Assembly: GCF_051401765.1 (NCBI RefSeq)
Contig: NC_135064.1
Coordinates: 22,976,001 to 23,040,000 of the forward strand
Source of the DNA: Calliopsis andreniformis
Lineage: Eukaryota; Arthropoda; Insecta; Hymenoptera; Andrenidae
Direction of reading: 5' to 3'
Length of the DNA stretch: 64,000 nt
In this document: piece by piece, positions 12,375-23,652 of the stretch
Position numbering within the stretch: position 1 is the stretch's first letter
How the letters are laid out: each line of letters begins with the position of its first letter
Notes under the pieces: generated by a model
Seen by the model: only the letters and a program-made list of their open reading frames with translations
The model's database searches: none
Told to the model about the DNA's origin: nothing
Position numbers and translations under genes: made by a program

Positions 12375-12554
12375 CTAGACTCCGAATCTTTATACATTTA
12401 TGGGAATTTTCAGTGTTCAAAAAAATATAGAATCCATATAATTAGGAACAAATAAATACACTTCATAGTATTTGAACAGTGAGACAAGTCTTGTCTCACA
12501 AAGGTAAGACATTCATAGTGAAAATAAAAATTCGCATAAACAGCCGCAGTCTAG
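12375..12554. mobile_element. Palindromic element with inverted CTAGACT ends
   Basis: The left part (12375-12436, beginning CTAGACTCCG and containing TTTATGGGAATTTT) is mirrored by a shorter right part (12521-12554, ending GCCGCAGTCTAG). Between them is a perfect 10-bp inverted repeat with a one-base centre at 12479-12499, arms GTGAGACAAG and CTTGTCTCAC. A copy of the left part lies on the opposite strand at 7413-7474. There is no coding capacity. Confidence 0.65.
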
Positions 12555-14224
12555 CGATAACTAACGTGTCAAGCCTTAAACCAGTCATCATTTCATATTC
12601 ACTGTCGAGCCACAGACCCCTGCGTCATTTACTGTCAATTACCCTCTACGTTTACTCCAAACACTAGATCCCAAATTTCAAGCACAACTCGACTCACCCC
12701 GAAGTGTCAAGTCTGGGTACAACTACTCAGACCCTGCGTGGCGATATGTATGTATAACGCATGTACGATACGTCTATTAAGAACACACAAGTAAAGGACC
12801 TAAATCCTCGACAACGTCGAATCGATATCGAAAAAGGCAGTGTCGTTGCGTGGTACGCGAGCGTATCCTCGAACGGTCTGAAACACATGGCAAAGTAAAT
12901 GAATTTCACCGTGAAGAGGATTGCAACAACGACGGATCCAGAGGTGTACCCGACGTCATGTATCACTCTCCCTCGTTTTCGTGAATTTTCGTCTGGAACA
13001 CGAACGTCGGTAAGCATATTGAAGTGACAATATCGGGGTCTCGTGGGTCGCGCCCGTTCGTTATCGTGAATCTACCGGTTCAAGTCGGCTCTCCTACTCG
13101 ATCTTACCTCGACGTCGGAACGGTGTACATAGTTCGCACGGAATTTCAAATTAAAATTCGACCACACTTGCGTAATCGTCGAAAACACGACGATAACTGG
13201 CGGTCGAAGATCTGCGTCGTCACCGTGTTGGACACCATCACGTTCGTGGGGCGATACATAATCTCACGTCGACCGAACGAACAGTATCCCAATCTAACAT
13301 CGCCTAATAACATCCTCGAATTGACTATAAAATCCACGTGTAGTATTACGGCAGCCAAGTACGACGATAGAAATGATTCATCACGCATCAGTCTATCTAC
13401 ACATCTTTCTGGGAACATGCACTGCAGTCTTCGTGTTCGTTATCAATAAGAAACATGTTTAAACGTATGTTGAACAATATTCAATGTCCCTCCGTGGTTC
13501 TCGTGCTCTCGTTTGCTCTCGACCTTATCCCCATTCGCTCCAGATCCACCCTTATAGAAAGTATTACCCGTCACTATTGTGCTCTGTCGGTGGCCACCAT
13601 CAGACCGACGACGTGGTTCCCCTTTTCAGCGCCTAGTCGCACGTTTCGGTACACCGAAATCCTCCATGTTATTACTCGGCGCATCGTACACACGGAATAC
13701 CTCGAGTAATCACGCCGAGCTGTTATTCCTCGTTGCGGGCGGATTCGGTCGCATCGATCGATCCCACGACAGATTCTTCGTTTCACGTATCCCGTGCATT
13801 AGTCACGAGCCGACATATCCAACTGTTTCATCGGCCACTGGTACGTAAATCTCGCGACAAGTGGACGTTCGTTTCCCAGTAGTCAGCTCCGTCGACTTCC
13901 TCCCGGTTACCTTGCATATGTATGCGTCCACATATACCCTCGGGCAGCGAGCGGCACCGTATCTCGAACCGTTTCTCATCGATCTTTCACCTCTCTATGA
14001 ATACGTATGACCGTTTATGTATATGCATATATATATTATACGTTTATGTATACGCAGTCCACGTGACAGGTCGACGTCCATCGGGTATCCCTTCAACGTC
14101 GTGTGCTACCGTTCACTACCGCTCGTCTGGCACTGGACAGGACTCAGCAATCGGTGTCTTCCTGGTGACGTCTACGTAGCTCCATGTATCGGTGCCGGGC
14201 GTCGCAGTAATGAAGCAGCGGTAC
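12555..14224. other. Probable 3' flank of the kekkon gene
   Basis: No independent gene is supported. GC content rises from about 12.7 kb, and long overlapping frames on both strands (for example 13024-13449 plus and 13146-13418 minus) reflect composition and not coding: they share no motif and overlap in antisense. On position, part of this stretch should be 3' untranslated sequence of the minus-strand gene ending at 14225, but no polyadenylation site could be chosen with confidence. Confidence 0.45.
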
Positions 14225-16192
14225 CTAGACATCGGTCCCAGTCCCTTCCTGGTAGCCCTCGTCGGGGGAGCTGCGCGTCGAACCCAGCACGCGCTTCAAC
14301 GCCGAGACAGGTGGCAAAACGGGCACTCCCTTCTGCCAGACTCGTATCTGCTTCGCGCCCGGCGGGAACTGCTCGACCATGGGCGCCACGACGGCCAGGG
14401 ACTCCTTCGAAGGATACGAACTGACAGGCATCGATGTCCTACACGCGTCCCTCGCCTCCCAGAGGCAGCTAGAGTACAGGATTTTCGCATCGTCCACCAC
14501 CTCCATGCGACTATAGTCCGCGCCACCGTAAGGCGTGATGTCCTCCGCCGAACCTCGACGAGTGTCCCTGATGAGGTCTGGGTTGTCGATGGGCATCAGC
14601 GAGGTGGTGGACGAGAAACAGGCGCCTGGCGCGACCATCACCGATGGCTGGCTCTGATCGTCGAACCGACTGATCGAGCCATACTCGTTCTCCTGCAAGG
14701 CTGTGGCCTGGGGCCTCTGGACATAGCTCAGGCTTAAGGACACAGGTGGCTTGGATTCGACTCCGAACGACGTGGTCTCGATTTCCTCCTGCTTCCTGCG
14801 ATTCGTGGATGTCGTTGATGATGGGTTTTCGGTGTTCCCTGCGCTGCCATCGCCGGATGCACCTTCACCAGGCACGGCGGATTTTACGTCCTTTAGAGGC
14901 ATTCTTCTCAGCCGGATGAATAAGACTAGGATGATGAGTAGGATGAGGAGGATTAGCACCACCAACGCGGCGGATATCCCCGCGATCTGGCCTGAGCCAA
15001 GGGTGGACATGCCAGCGGTTCTCAGGGAGACGTGGAGAGTGAAGTTTGCCTCGACGCTGCCGGCTCGGTTCTCCGCCACGCAGTAGAACTCGCTGGAGTC
15101 TGCTTCTTGAGCGTTGGTCAGGACTAGTGTACTTCGTTTTCTGAATTGACCCTCCTCGAAGATCAGGATCTTCTGATGGCTACTGAAGGCCGAGTGGTTG
15201 GTCAGCAACCTTCCATTCCAATACCACTTCACCTTGGCCGGTGGTATCGCGCTCACACGACACACGATACTGGCATTCTCCCCTATCGTTGCTTCGGCAT
15301 AGCGGCTGGCTATCAGCAGTATCGGTCGACAAGCAAAATCGTCTATTCCAAGGTCGGTGAACGTGCGATTTAGTAACTGTTTGGGTCCGTGGCAAATAGG
15401 CGCCTGTAGAGTCGGCAGATTATGCTTCACCAGCCACATCTTCATCTCCCGCAGGTGACAATCGCAGATCCAAGGATTGTCGTGAAGCTCTATACTAGTG
15501 AGCTTGTTGAGAGGCTCGAAGGTGCCTGGATGAAGAGTCGATAGTTGATTATTGTTTAGTTTCAGACTCTCTAACACTTCTAGCCCCCTAAAGCCATTCG
15601 CCTCGATCTCCAGCAGCTGCGTGTAGGACAGGTCTAGCTTGACCAAGTGCGGCGTGCTCTTGAAGGCCAGCGACTGGATCCTCTTCAGAGGGTTACTGGC
15701 GAGCACGAGGTCTCTGAGGAACGGGGTGTCCGAGAAACTGGCACTGGGCACCACAGTCAGTAGGTTGTGGCTCAGATCGAGCTCTACAAGATTCGTAAGG
15801 CCCGCCAGTGCCGAGTTATCGATTCGGTCGATACGGCACTCGCGTAGGTAGAGACGCTGTAGATTCGTCAACCTGACGCGTACGAAGATGTTGCTCGGCA
15901 GGGTACGAATGTCGTTCCCGCTGGTGTCCAACACCTGCGTCTCGGGATCGACCCACTCGGGTATACTGGTCAGGGCGCGATTCACACACTCGACCGTTCG
16001 CTTCCCGCTCTTCCACTTGCAGGAACACTCGTCGGCACACTTGTCACTGGTCGCGATGCCGAGCAACGTCACGTAAACCAGAAACATCGAGATCCCCATG
16101 ACGAACGCGTTTATTATTGTCGCTTGGTGGTCCTGGTCTCGGTGAACGCTAACCGCCCGAACAGTCTCGCTCGAGGAGGCCGCAAGACGCAT
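14225..16192 (-). CDS. kek5: Kekkon-family LRR-Ig transmembrane protein, Kek5-like
   Basis: A single intronless frame of 655 codons from the ATG at 16192. An internal ATG at 16099 (MGISMFLVYVTLLGIA) places a classic signal peptide right at the N-terminus and may be the true start. In order: signal segment; cysteine-rich LRR N-cap (CADECSCKW); about six leucine-rich repeats; LRR C-cap (DNPWICDC ... CRP); one C2-type Ig domain (IVCRV ... SSEFYCVAENRAG); a membrane segment (ISAALVVLILLILLIILVLF); and a long cytoplasmic tail ending TDV, a class I PDZ ligand. Kekkons are insect membrane proteins; Kek1 restrains EGF receptor signalling and Kek5 modulates BMP signalling and adhesion. Resemblance in the Ig-to-membrane stretch (TNAQEADSSEFYCVAENRAG, GSGQIAG) points to Kek5 over the other paralogues. 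This comes from family knowledge; an alignment was not run. Confidence 0.88.
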   Translation of the reverse strand: MRLAASSSETVRAVSVHRDQDHQATIINAFVMGISMFLVYVTLLGIATSDKCADECSCKWKSGKRTVECVNRALTSIPEWVDPETQVLDTSGNDIRTLPSNIFVRVRLTNLQRLYLRECRIDRIDNSALAGLTNLVELDLSHNLLTVVPSASFSDTPFLRDLVLASNPLKRIQSLAFKSTPHLVKLDLSYTQLLEIEANGFRGLEVLESLKLNNNQLSTLHPGTFEPLNKLTSIELHDNPWICDCHLREMKMWLVKHNLPTLQAPICHGPKQLLNRTFTDLGIDDFACRPILLIASRYAEATIGENASIVCRVSAIPPAKVKWYWNGRLLTNHSAFSSHQKILIFEEGQFRKRSTLVLTNAQEADSSEFYCVAENRAGSVEANFTLHVSLRTAGMSTLGSGQIAGISAALVVLILLILLIILVLFIRLRRMPLKDVKSAVPGEGASGDGSAGNTENPSSTTSTNRRKQEEIETTSFGVESKPPVSLSLSYVQRPQATALQENEYGSISRFDDQSQPSVMVAPGACFSSTTSLMPIDNPDLIRDTRRGSAEDITPYGGADYSRMEVVDDAKILYSSCLWEARDACRTSMPVSSYPSKESLAVVAPMVEQFPPGAKQIRVWQKGVPVLPPVSALKRVLGSTRSSPDEGYQEGTGTDV

Positions 16193-19100
16193 CAATTCTT
16201 AGCGAGTGTTTTCTCATCGAGATCCTCGACGGCCGAGCTCGCGCCCATTTTTCCAACTCGAGCGAACCGTCTCCCAGTCGTTCACCTCTTCCTCCTCCTT
16301 CGCTTCCGCGTCACGATCGGCTTCCCACGCGTAGTCAGCGCGACCCGTCACCTCACCCTTTGTACCAAAGTTTACGCGAACCCTTCTCCCCGTGCGGTCC
16401 TTCCAGCATACTACGGCTAATTATGCAAACGCGAGGGTCGGGATTAAGTGGTCTCAGCCCGTCCATTCGTGAATCCTCCTGACTCGCTGGCTGAGAGCGA
16501 CTCCTCGCCACGGTACCTCCTGCACTCCCGGCGAACTCGCGGATCGACGAAAACCACCGTCGCCTTCTTTCCCAGGTGGCTATCCCGTGTTTCTCGGTAC
16601 TTGTCACACGCGCGCGCGCACATTGGGATACATACGAGCGAGTACACAGCGAGCGTCCGTTCTTACGTAAACGCGTCGCGGCCAGCGTGTGTGTACCCTC
16701 CGGGCGGAGATGCACTTTTAGGACGTGGACGTCGGCGAAGTAACACCACCCTCGAACGTCGCACCAGCGGAACACCTCGCACGAACACCCGAAACTCAAC
16801 CCCTGGCCCTCTCTATCCGGCGAGAGAGCTCGTTTCTCCCGTTTTCTCACCGGCCCAGCTCATGGCGTTGTCCGACGACGCCAGGCAACACTTTTCCGAC
16901 CATTCCCCCCCCTGCTTCTCTCGCACCCTGTACTTCCGTGGAACGCGCGGGCACAACACACGGGAGCCGATGGTCGCGGACGCTCGTCGTGAAATGAGAG
17001 ACTACGAAAAGCCCGGCACTGAACCGGAGAGATACCCTCTCCCCTGCTCTCTGTCTCTATCTATCCCACGGTGTGCCGTTGCACACCAGCAGGAGGGAAA
17101 ACGCCGACGCGAAGTAGGGCGCACCCTTCTTCCACTCTCGCCAGACTATACACAGGGAGTATACACACCACCACCCGTGATTCTCGAACGCCCCCACCCC
17201 GCTCCCCCGTCAGCCTCATCCACCAGCATCCTTTTACCCTCCTCGCGGGTCTGCCTGCCTGCCTTGCCTGCCTGCCTTGCCTGCCTGTCCCCTGCAGATC
17301 CCCCCGTGATCACCCCCGTGACACCCCCCGCCACTCCCAGCCAGACAGCTCGTGCGCTTTCCACACAACGCGGAGCAGTAGGGATCGTTTCCACTCCCTA
17401 CTCACGGAACGAGGCAACCCCACCTTCGTGCCGGCGCTTTCCACCCCTCTAAATGGGGTACACGACGGACGGGCGCGCGCACAACATTCACTAGTACTCG
17501 CTTCGCTCGTTCTCCCTTGCTCCTTCTACACCCCCCTCGTGGGGGCTCTCCTCTCTCTCTGTCCTCCTCCCACAACCTATTCCCCCGCGTTTTCCTACGG
17601 AGTCGGCCGACCTCGCACCGCCACCACCCTCCCCTGAAGCCACCCCCTACCTCTCGCCCCTGGCTCCTTCCTCTTGCCACCTTCAGCCCTCCAACCTCCG
17701 TTTTTCGACGTATCGAATGCTACGTCACAGCGGCGAGATATACGGCTATTTCACAAAGTGGTTAAATGCACTGCCAGATTACGGGGCAGGGGGTGTGGGG
17801 GCGAGGGAGAAAGAGAAAAGGCCGCCAACGACAGGCAACGGCGGTTACGATATCGTCGTCTATCCGCCACCGTCAACTGCCGGGAGACTCTCGTCGTTTC
17901 TGGCTACGATCAGGCCTGGAACAGTCACTCTTCCCTTTTCTTCTCGTTTTTTTCCTCTTCTTCTTCTGCTCCTCAACCCTCTCCCCCTTCCCTTCTCTCT
18001 CTCTCTCTTTCTCTCTCTCCCCACGCCCCCTGCAGCCTTCTTTAAGACACGGTCCTCGGCTCTCGCGTTTACGTTCTCGAGTAGTCGCCGCGTCCTTTTC
18101 AACCCTCCCTGTCTCTCCCTGCCACCTACCATCATCATCCCTCCCTCCCCCTCGCCCCTCTGGTTCTGTCATCTCTCGTGGAAATTATACGGAAAATGGG
18201 GGTATTCTTTCCGTGGGGGAAAGTTAGGTTCGCTCCAGAAGCCTTGCACAAGGGGAGGGGGTATCGAATCTGCCTACAAGCCGAGGGTAAAGATGACATT
18301 GCGACTACGGCGTGGCACGCGTTGCAGATCCTCTCGAACGATCCCATCGAAATAATTGATCCCGCCGATACACGTGCCTCTATCTATTACGCCCCGCGTA
18401 ATGCACCCTTAATGGACGCGAGCCTTTGACCGCGCGATCAAAGAACCTCTCGATAAGAACGTTGGCCCGCGTTGGATCGTTGTTCGCGCAATATTCCGCC
18501 AGCGTTCCATCCGCGACCACCGAGGGCAGGACGCATCGGGCCGACCGAAACCTCGTGAATCCCCATTTCCAGCGGTCCCCGCGATCTGCTTTCGAGCACT
18601 TATCGATTTACAGTAGAGAGGAATTACGGGGCACCGAGAGAGGGACTATGCCGCGAAGAAAGTTGAAAGGACGGAAGATACGAAGTAACTGGGAAGGAGG
18701 GGAGACGATGGGGGGCAAGAACCGCGACGGTTTCCCTGGCTTAAAGTTCCATCGGGGTTCACGCGTCTCTGTCGGTTGCACACCGTCGATGGCACCCCCC
18801 CATTGCACAGGCCACTGACGCTATTTAAACGATTACTTAAAATCAATAGCGCTCGTTCATGCCGCGCCAACAGCCCGATAGTATAATTCTTATCCCAAAC
18901 TCTTCTTCCGCCTTTTTTCCCCAGCCTGCCCCGCACTCGAGCCGCTGTCCTCCTCGCCCCGTCCGCCTTCCGCCACCGTCTATTCTCTGCGGAGAGTGGG
19001 CACTCTCTGATCAAAGCCGAAAGGGTGAAAGCGAAGACGAAAAAGGAACATCGACGGGGACCGCGTAGCCGACGACTGGGTTTTTGCCGAGGAGTTTATA

Positions 19101-19430
19101 GAATTGCCACGCGAGGCTCTATCAGGATTTGGCTAGGCCCAGCCGCGTTTTATCAACCAGCCAGGGATGTTAACGCGAGCGACACGCGTGCAGTACAACC
19201 GCGTACGCGATTGTTTCGCAGATTTACAGCGTGGACATGTATGATCGAGGACTTAAAACTTATCACTAATTGCTCGGGTCATTAATTGCCCGCTACACGC
19301 GTGTCGCGCCGCGACGCCAGGGACGATATATCACGCCGCGCGAGACGCTTGTTACTGCGGAGTTAGAGGAAATGAATTCTTTGGACGTAGCGCGGGGTGT
19401 TCGCCGGTCCATTAGAAATTAATTGCTCGT
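16193..19430. promoter_or_regulatory. GC/CpG-rich upstream region of the kekkon gene
   Basis: The 3.2 kb upstream of the kekkon start is the most GC-rich part of the window, with sharp boundaries. It contains simple-sequence tracts: CCTG-type repeats at about 17248-17288 and a CT tract at about 17995-18025. It probably holds the 5' leader and promoter. Long frames here (for example 16448-17452 plus, 334 codons) run antisense to the expected leader. They are rich in Pro, Ser and Arg, have no domain, and coexist with open frames in other phases. I regard them as compositional. No transcription start can be fixed. Confidence 0.5.
17248..17288. repeat. CCTG/CCTTG simple repeat
   Basis: Tandem CTGCCTGC and CTTGCCTG words repeat across about 40 bases, followed by CCCTG. 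This is a short imperfect tetranucleotide/pentanucleotide microsatellite in the GC-rich kekkon upstream region. Confidence 0.75.
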
Positions 19431-19435
19431 GGGAT

Positions 19436-19582
19436 TAAGGGTGATGATGGATTTTTTTGGGGTGGGGTTGGTTCGTGGTTTTGAAGGGAGTTGTTTTGAG
19501 GAGAGGGGTTTGGGATTTGGTGTGGGGAGGTGTGGATACGGTGTTATATTTCTGTGGATTTGTTTGGTGAGAGTGGTGAAGC
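19436..19582. other. Strand-asymmetric G/T-rich tract
   Basis: On the plus strand nearly all bases are G, T or A, with very few C, and there are many runs of three or more G (GGGGTGGGG, GAGGGG, GTGGGG). The minus-strand frame of 74 codons here is a by-product of the skew. Repeated G runs would allow a G-quadruplex on the plus strand. Confidence 0.6.
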
Positions 19583-22083
19583 TTGAAATTATTTGAAGCT
19601 GTATCTTGATGATAGTTTAGAAGAGTAAGTAGTTGTATTAAAATGTTACCATGTTGCACTACCCTCTTCTTGAGTTTCTATTTTAATTGCCTTAACTCTT
19701 GTGTCGATAACTGGGTACCCAAGTACCCTTTTCCCTTTTTTGGTTATTGATGTAAGGATTAAATTGAAGAGCAGCACTAGTTCAAAAGCCACGTTTTGAT
19801 GTTTCGATCCCACTATGTAGAATACTGTACGTGTCCCATGAGGAGTCCCTTAGAAAGCATTGCATCTCATACTACTTTAAACAGAAACTATTAATACCGT
19901 TTTGAACAAGATTTAGCGGAAAATGAAGAACTTGTACAAATTTCCTGTATTGGGGATGACTCATTTCGAGCATCGACCTTATCGGTTCGAGGTGTCACTC
20001 GCCAGCAATCCCTCGGTCTTTCTCGTTTACTCTCGATACACCCTCCAGCTTCCACGAATCGACCATAAAATTCAGTGAAGTGTAAAGAAATTCGCTGTTC
20101 TATCTCGATAAAATAAATCCAGTAGATCTAATTTAGTTACGTTTATAGACACATTATTATGAGTTAAAGTGATAAAAGTCTAACGCTGCTGTAAGAAAAT
20201 AAGATTTGCATAGCACCGAAAATTCAAAATAAAAATCTCTAATCGCACTATTCGTTTTATTAACGTACATTATTTTTTGTAAGCAAAATTAAGAGAGATA
20301 TAACGAACAGCCTCATGAAAACGAATGCATTTGTGTCAGCAGAAATATTTCTCCCTGGTGTTATTCCAGCAGCTAAAATATTAAACGTTACTCTTTCATT
20401 TCAGACTCTATTAAGTTTCTGAGTCTGGTAATAATTTTGTAACTCGTTGCATCTGTGTTCTGTATCGATCATCCGGCGGCTGAAGTTTGCGATTATACTG
20501 TATGGATGGATGAATGTAATTACAGGAGTGGGATTCTGTTTGCACGGTCGTTTCAATATTTGTAATTTGCGTGGAGAAATTATATTTCTCACATGTACTC
20601 CCGTTCGACGATAATACTGATCAAAGAACCGTAAAGCAATGGTTATTGGAAATTTTCGACGCATCATGAATTCTGTTTTCCCTTCACGAAATTAATCATA
20701 TCCTAAACTCGATCTGTTCGTCGAATTAAATAATAAGTACTGCCTGTCAAAATGTAAAGCCGCGTCTAATTAATTTTGATGCGATTAGTGCCGGGGACTT
20801 TGATTCAAGTTTCATTAAAGGAATTTCTCGCGTCTTCTAATCCCTTAACAGGTTCCCTACCACGAACGTGCATTGGGATAAAATGATTTTAATTTTTGTT
20901 TCTGGAAAAGGAAATTAAACTTCGAGTTGGGAAATAAAATTAGAAATGTAAAAGATGGTCTTCGTTTATCCCTATATTGATATAAAAAATGATTACTGTC
21001 ACACGTGCAGTATAGAAATTAATGCAAAAGAAATAAAAATCAGTGACGATAATAGGGAATACGTTAAAATTATTTTCACAAATTGATGTCTTTAAACAAG
21101 CATGAAAAATGGCATATAAAATCATTGTATTATCTAGAATTTTAATTAGTTCATAAATAACAGGTTTTAAATAAACGTTGTCTAATCAATATTGCGTTTA
21201 ATATTTGAAAGATACGCCGAAAGTATAAAATTCATGGAATACAATAATGGAATTGCACTTTGATGATAATCCTGAATAACTATCGATTGAGTATATTTAT
21301 TCAACCTCAGTTCTAGAAACTCCAATTACTGTTTCAACCGATGAAATGTTCAGAAATTCAATATTTTAGCTTAACACGGATCCTATGGTTTCGAAGATCG
21401 ACAGTGAAAAGGTATCGTGGAAGAAAAGAGGATACACATAATTATGCTGAACCGGAAATTTTATTTAAGGACCAAATTTTCTTTGCTATTTTGTTCCTTT
21501 TGAAAACAAATACACTGACATGCGTTTTTCCACCAGATCGGGTCTGTGCACGGAGAAAATCAAAAAAACAAATAAAAAAGATTGTTTCGTAAGCGGGGCA
21601 CAAACCTATCTTCACAATCAACAAATAAACATAGTTACATTTTCAGAGTAATGGACGATTTTTCAAAATTTCTGTGTTCTGATACGCGGTCAAAATTTCG
21701 CAACGTTTCTCGAACATAAAAATGATTTTGAACCAACACACATACAATCCTGCAAGGATCATATAGTGCATTCTGTCTTTTAAATTTCTTTTTATGCAAG
21801 TCGGCCAGTACCGCATAAATGTCTTCTTTTTTATATTTCTTGTGATGTATAAGATAATCTTATATTTGTGTTGAAAACACAAAATCTGTAAAGCATGTAC
21901 ACCCAGTACACCTGAATATAAAACGTTGGGAAAAATAGAGTCACAGTAATGTACGACTTGCATTTACAATTGGTAATCGCATTTTGTTGTCAGGATATAA
22001 ACAAATTTTGATTGGCATGTCATCAAGAATTTTTTGTATTATTCGTTAGTACCAAAAGGTGTACGCTTGTAAACATTTTTCCC

Positions 22084-22194
22084 ATGCACCGTCACTCTGA
22101 AGCATTTTAACATGATACATCATTAGGTGGAATTAAAAAATGAAACTGTAAAAAGAAGTACAATAATTGTTACAGATTTAACGTGACGGTGCAT
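22084..22194. repeat. Perfect 12-bp inverted repeat, 111-bp span
   Basis: ATGCACCGTCAC at 22084-22095 is exactly mirrored by GTGACGGTGCAT at 22183-22194. The flanks do not extend the match. The spacing would suit the ends of a tiny non-autonomous element or a long-looped RNA stem. Confidence 0.7.
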
Positions 22195-23599
22195 TTTGTA
22201 CTTAAACGAATTTCTTCTCTTTTTTTTTTTGTATTTTTTCTTATATTTTATTTTTAAATTGATTCTTCATAATTTATTGGAGATTTTGTTCCAATACCAT
22301 AAACGAGCTGCTCAAACTATTGAAGACTTTTCATAGTGTTGATTCGAGACCAATAATTGTTTCTTATATAACAAAACTGTGTACTCCGTTTGTAATATGC
22401 AGCTCGTTGCATCGGATTGAACCAATGCATATTATATTGAAGGTACGAGATCGATGATGGTCTTCCATCTCGTGGAAAGGTGTTGTTTCCTTCAATCGTA
22501 CGAATTGAATCGTATATGTTCAATAATGAACTGAACCCTTCGCGATGGTCGTCAGGGTCTCCCTTAGTAATCTTAAATCCAGATGTTAACTCATCTCTTC
22601 CAACATTGCACTTTTATATCATAAAGGTGCTCCCCCCCACAAATGATTTCCACATCAAGAATAATCTTCTTCTCCAAGGTGAGGTGTAGGAACTTCACTT
22701 GGATACACGTCTATGCGACAGACATGAGGGATCGCTCACAAGATTTCCAAGAACAAAATTAACTCGATCGTTTTTGTATAAGCAACCTTCAACGCTTGAA
22801 AACAGTACATACGTATCCTAAGATCTCACAAAAATTCCTATTCCACGTACAACATGGATCCTCTGCAATAACTCTGAGATTAAAACTTCATCGATTCACT
22901 CATCAAATTTCAACGGCAGAACAAAACAGACACATACACATTTCTATATTCCTTCAGTCTATACGCATAGCATTGCATTGCATTCAGCAATTGTTTTTAT
23001 CACCCAGCTTCTATAAGAGATTTATCATTTTATCTCGCGCAAATACCATTCTTTAAAAAGAGTCAAGATGAATATGATAATGACCGTTCGTTATGTCGTG
23101 TGAACGCAAGATTTGAAAAGTATCTCTAGCGATGAGTACTACTCGTCTCGATTGAATATCTAATACCTTGTAAAACTGGTAAATAAACAAATGTGTATGT
23201 ATGTATAATGTTTCGTGAAGTGATCGAAACGTACTTTGAATCACTAGGAACAATTCCATGCAGCCTGTGGATAAATCCATCGAAATTTCATGACTTCTCA
23301 CTTCATTGGCACATTCTTGACTCTTTTAAAGACTGATTAAAATATACCTCACAAAATAGATTCCATATCGGATCTAATGGTGTTCCAAATTATAATTCAG
23401 TAAGACCAAGAGTATTACTTCCCTAGTCTGCACAAGTTCGCCAGAAAGAATCATAAGAACCTTCACAAACATACAACACAAAAGCAAAATTTTGCAATGA
23501 ATATGTAGGAGTATTGTTTTTGGAACCGATACATCCGAAATACTGTTCGACTTATTGAATTACGTGTTCCCATTTCGAGGAAATAATAAAAATATGAAA

Positions 23600-23652
23600 G
23601 TGTGAGAGAGGAAGAGAGATAGAGTGAGAGAGAAAGAGAAAGAAAAAAAAGA
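23600..23652. repeat. GA-rich microsatellite
   Basis: A run of GAGAGA, GAAAGA and related words spans about 50 purine bases and ends in an A run. It is low complexity and non-coding. Confidence 0.7.

Noticed and set aside
13024..13449. 141-codon frame and its antisense partner
   Set aside because: Both strands are open over the same bases, no motif is present, and GC-rich composition explains it.
16193..16195. TTG codon as kekkon start
   Set aside because: A non-ATG start is not needed, because ATG follows immediately at 16192 and another at 16099.
16448..17452. 334-codon plus-strand open frame
   Set aside because: It lies in CpG-rich DNA with long frames in several other phases, is Pro/Ser/Arg-rich without domains, and is antisense to the probable kekkon leader.
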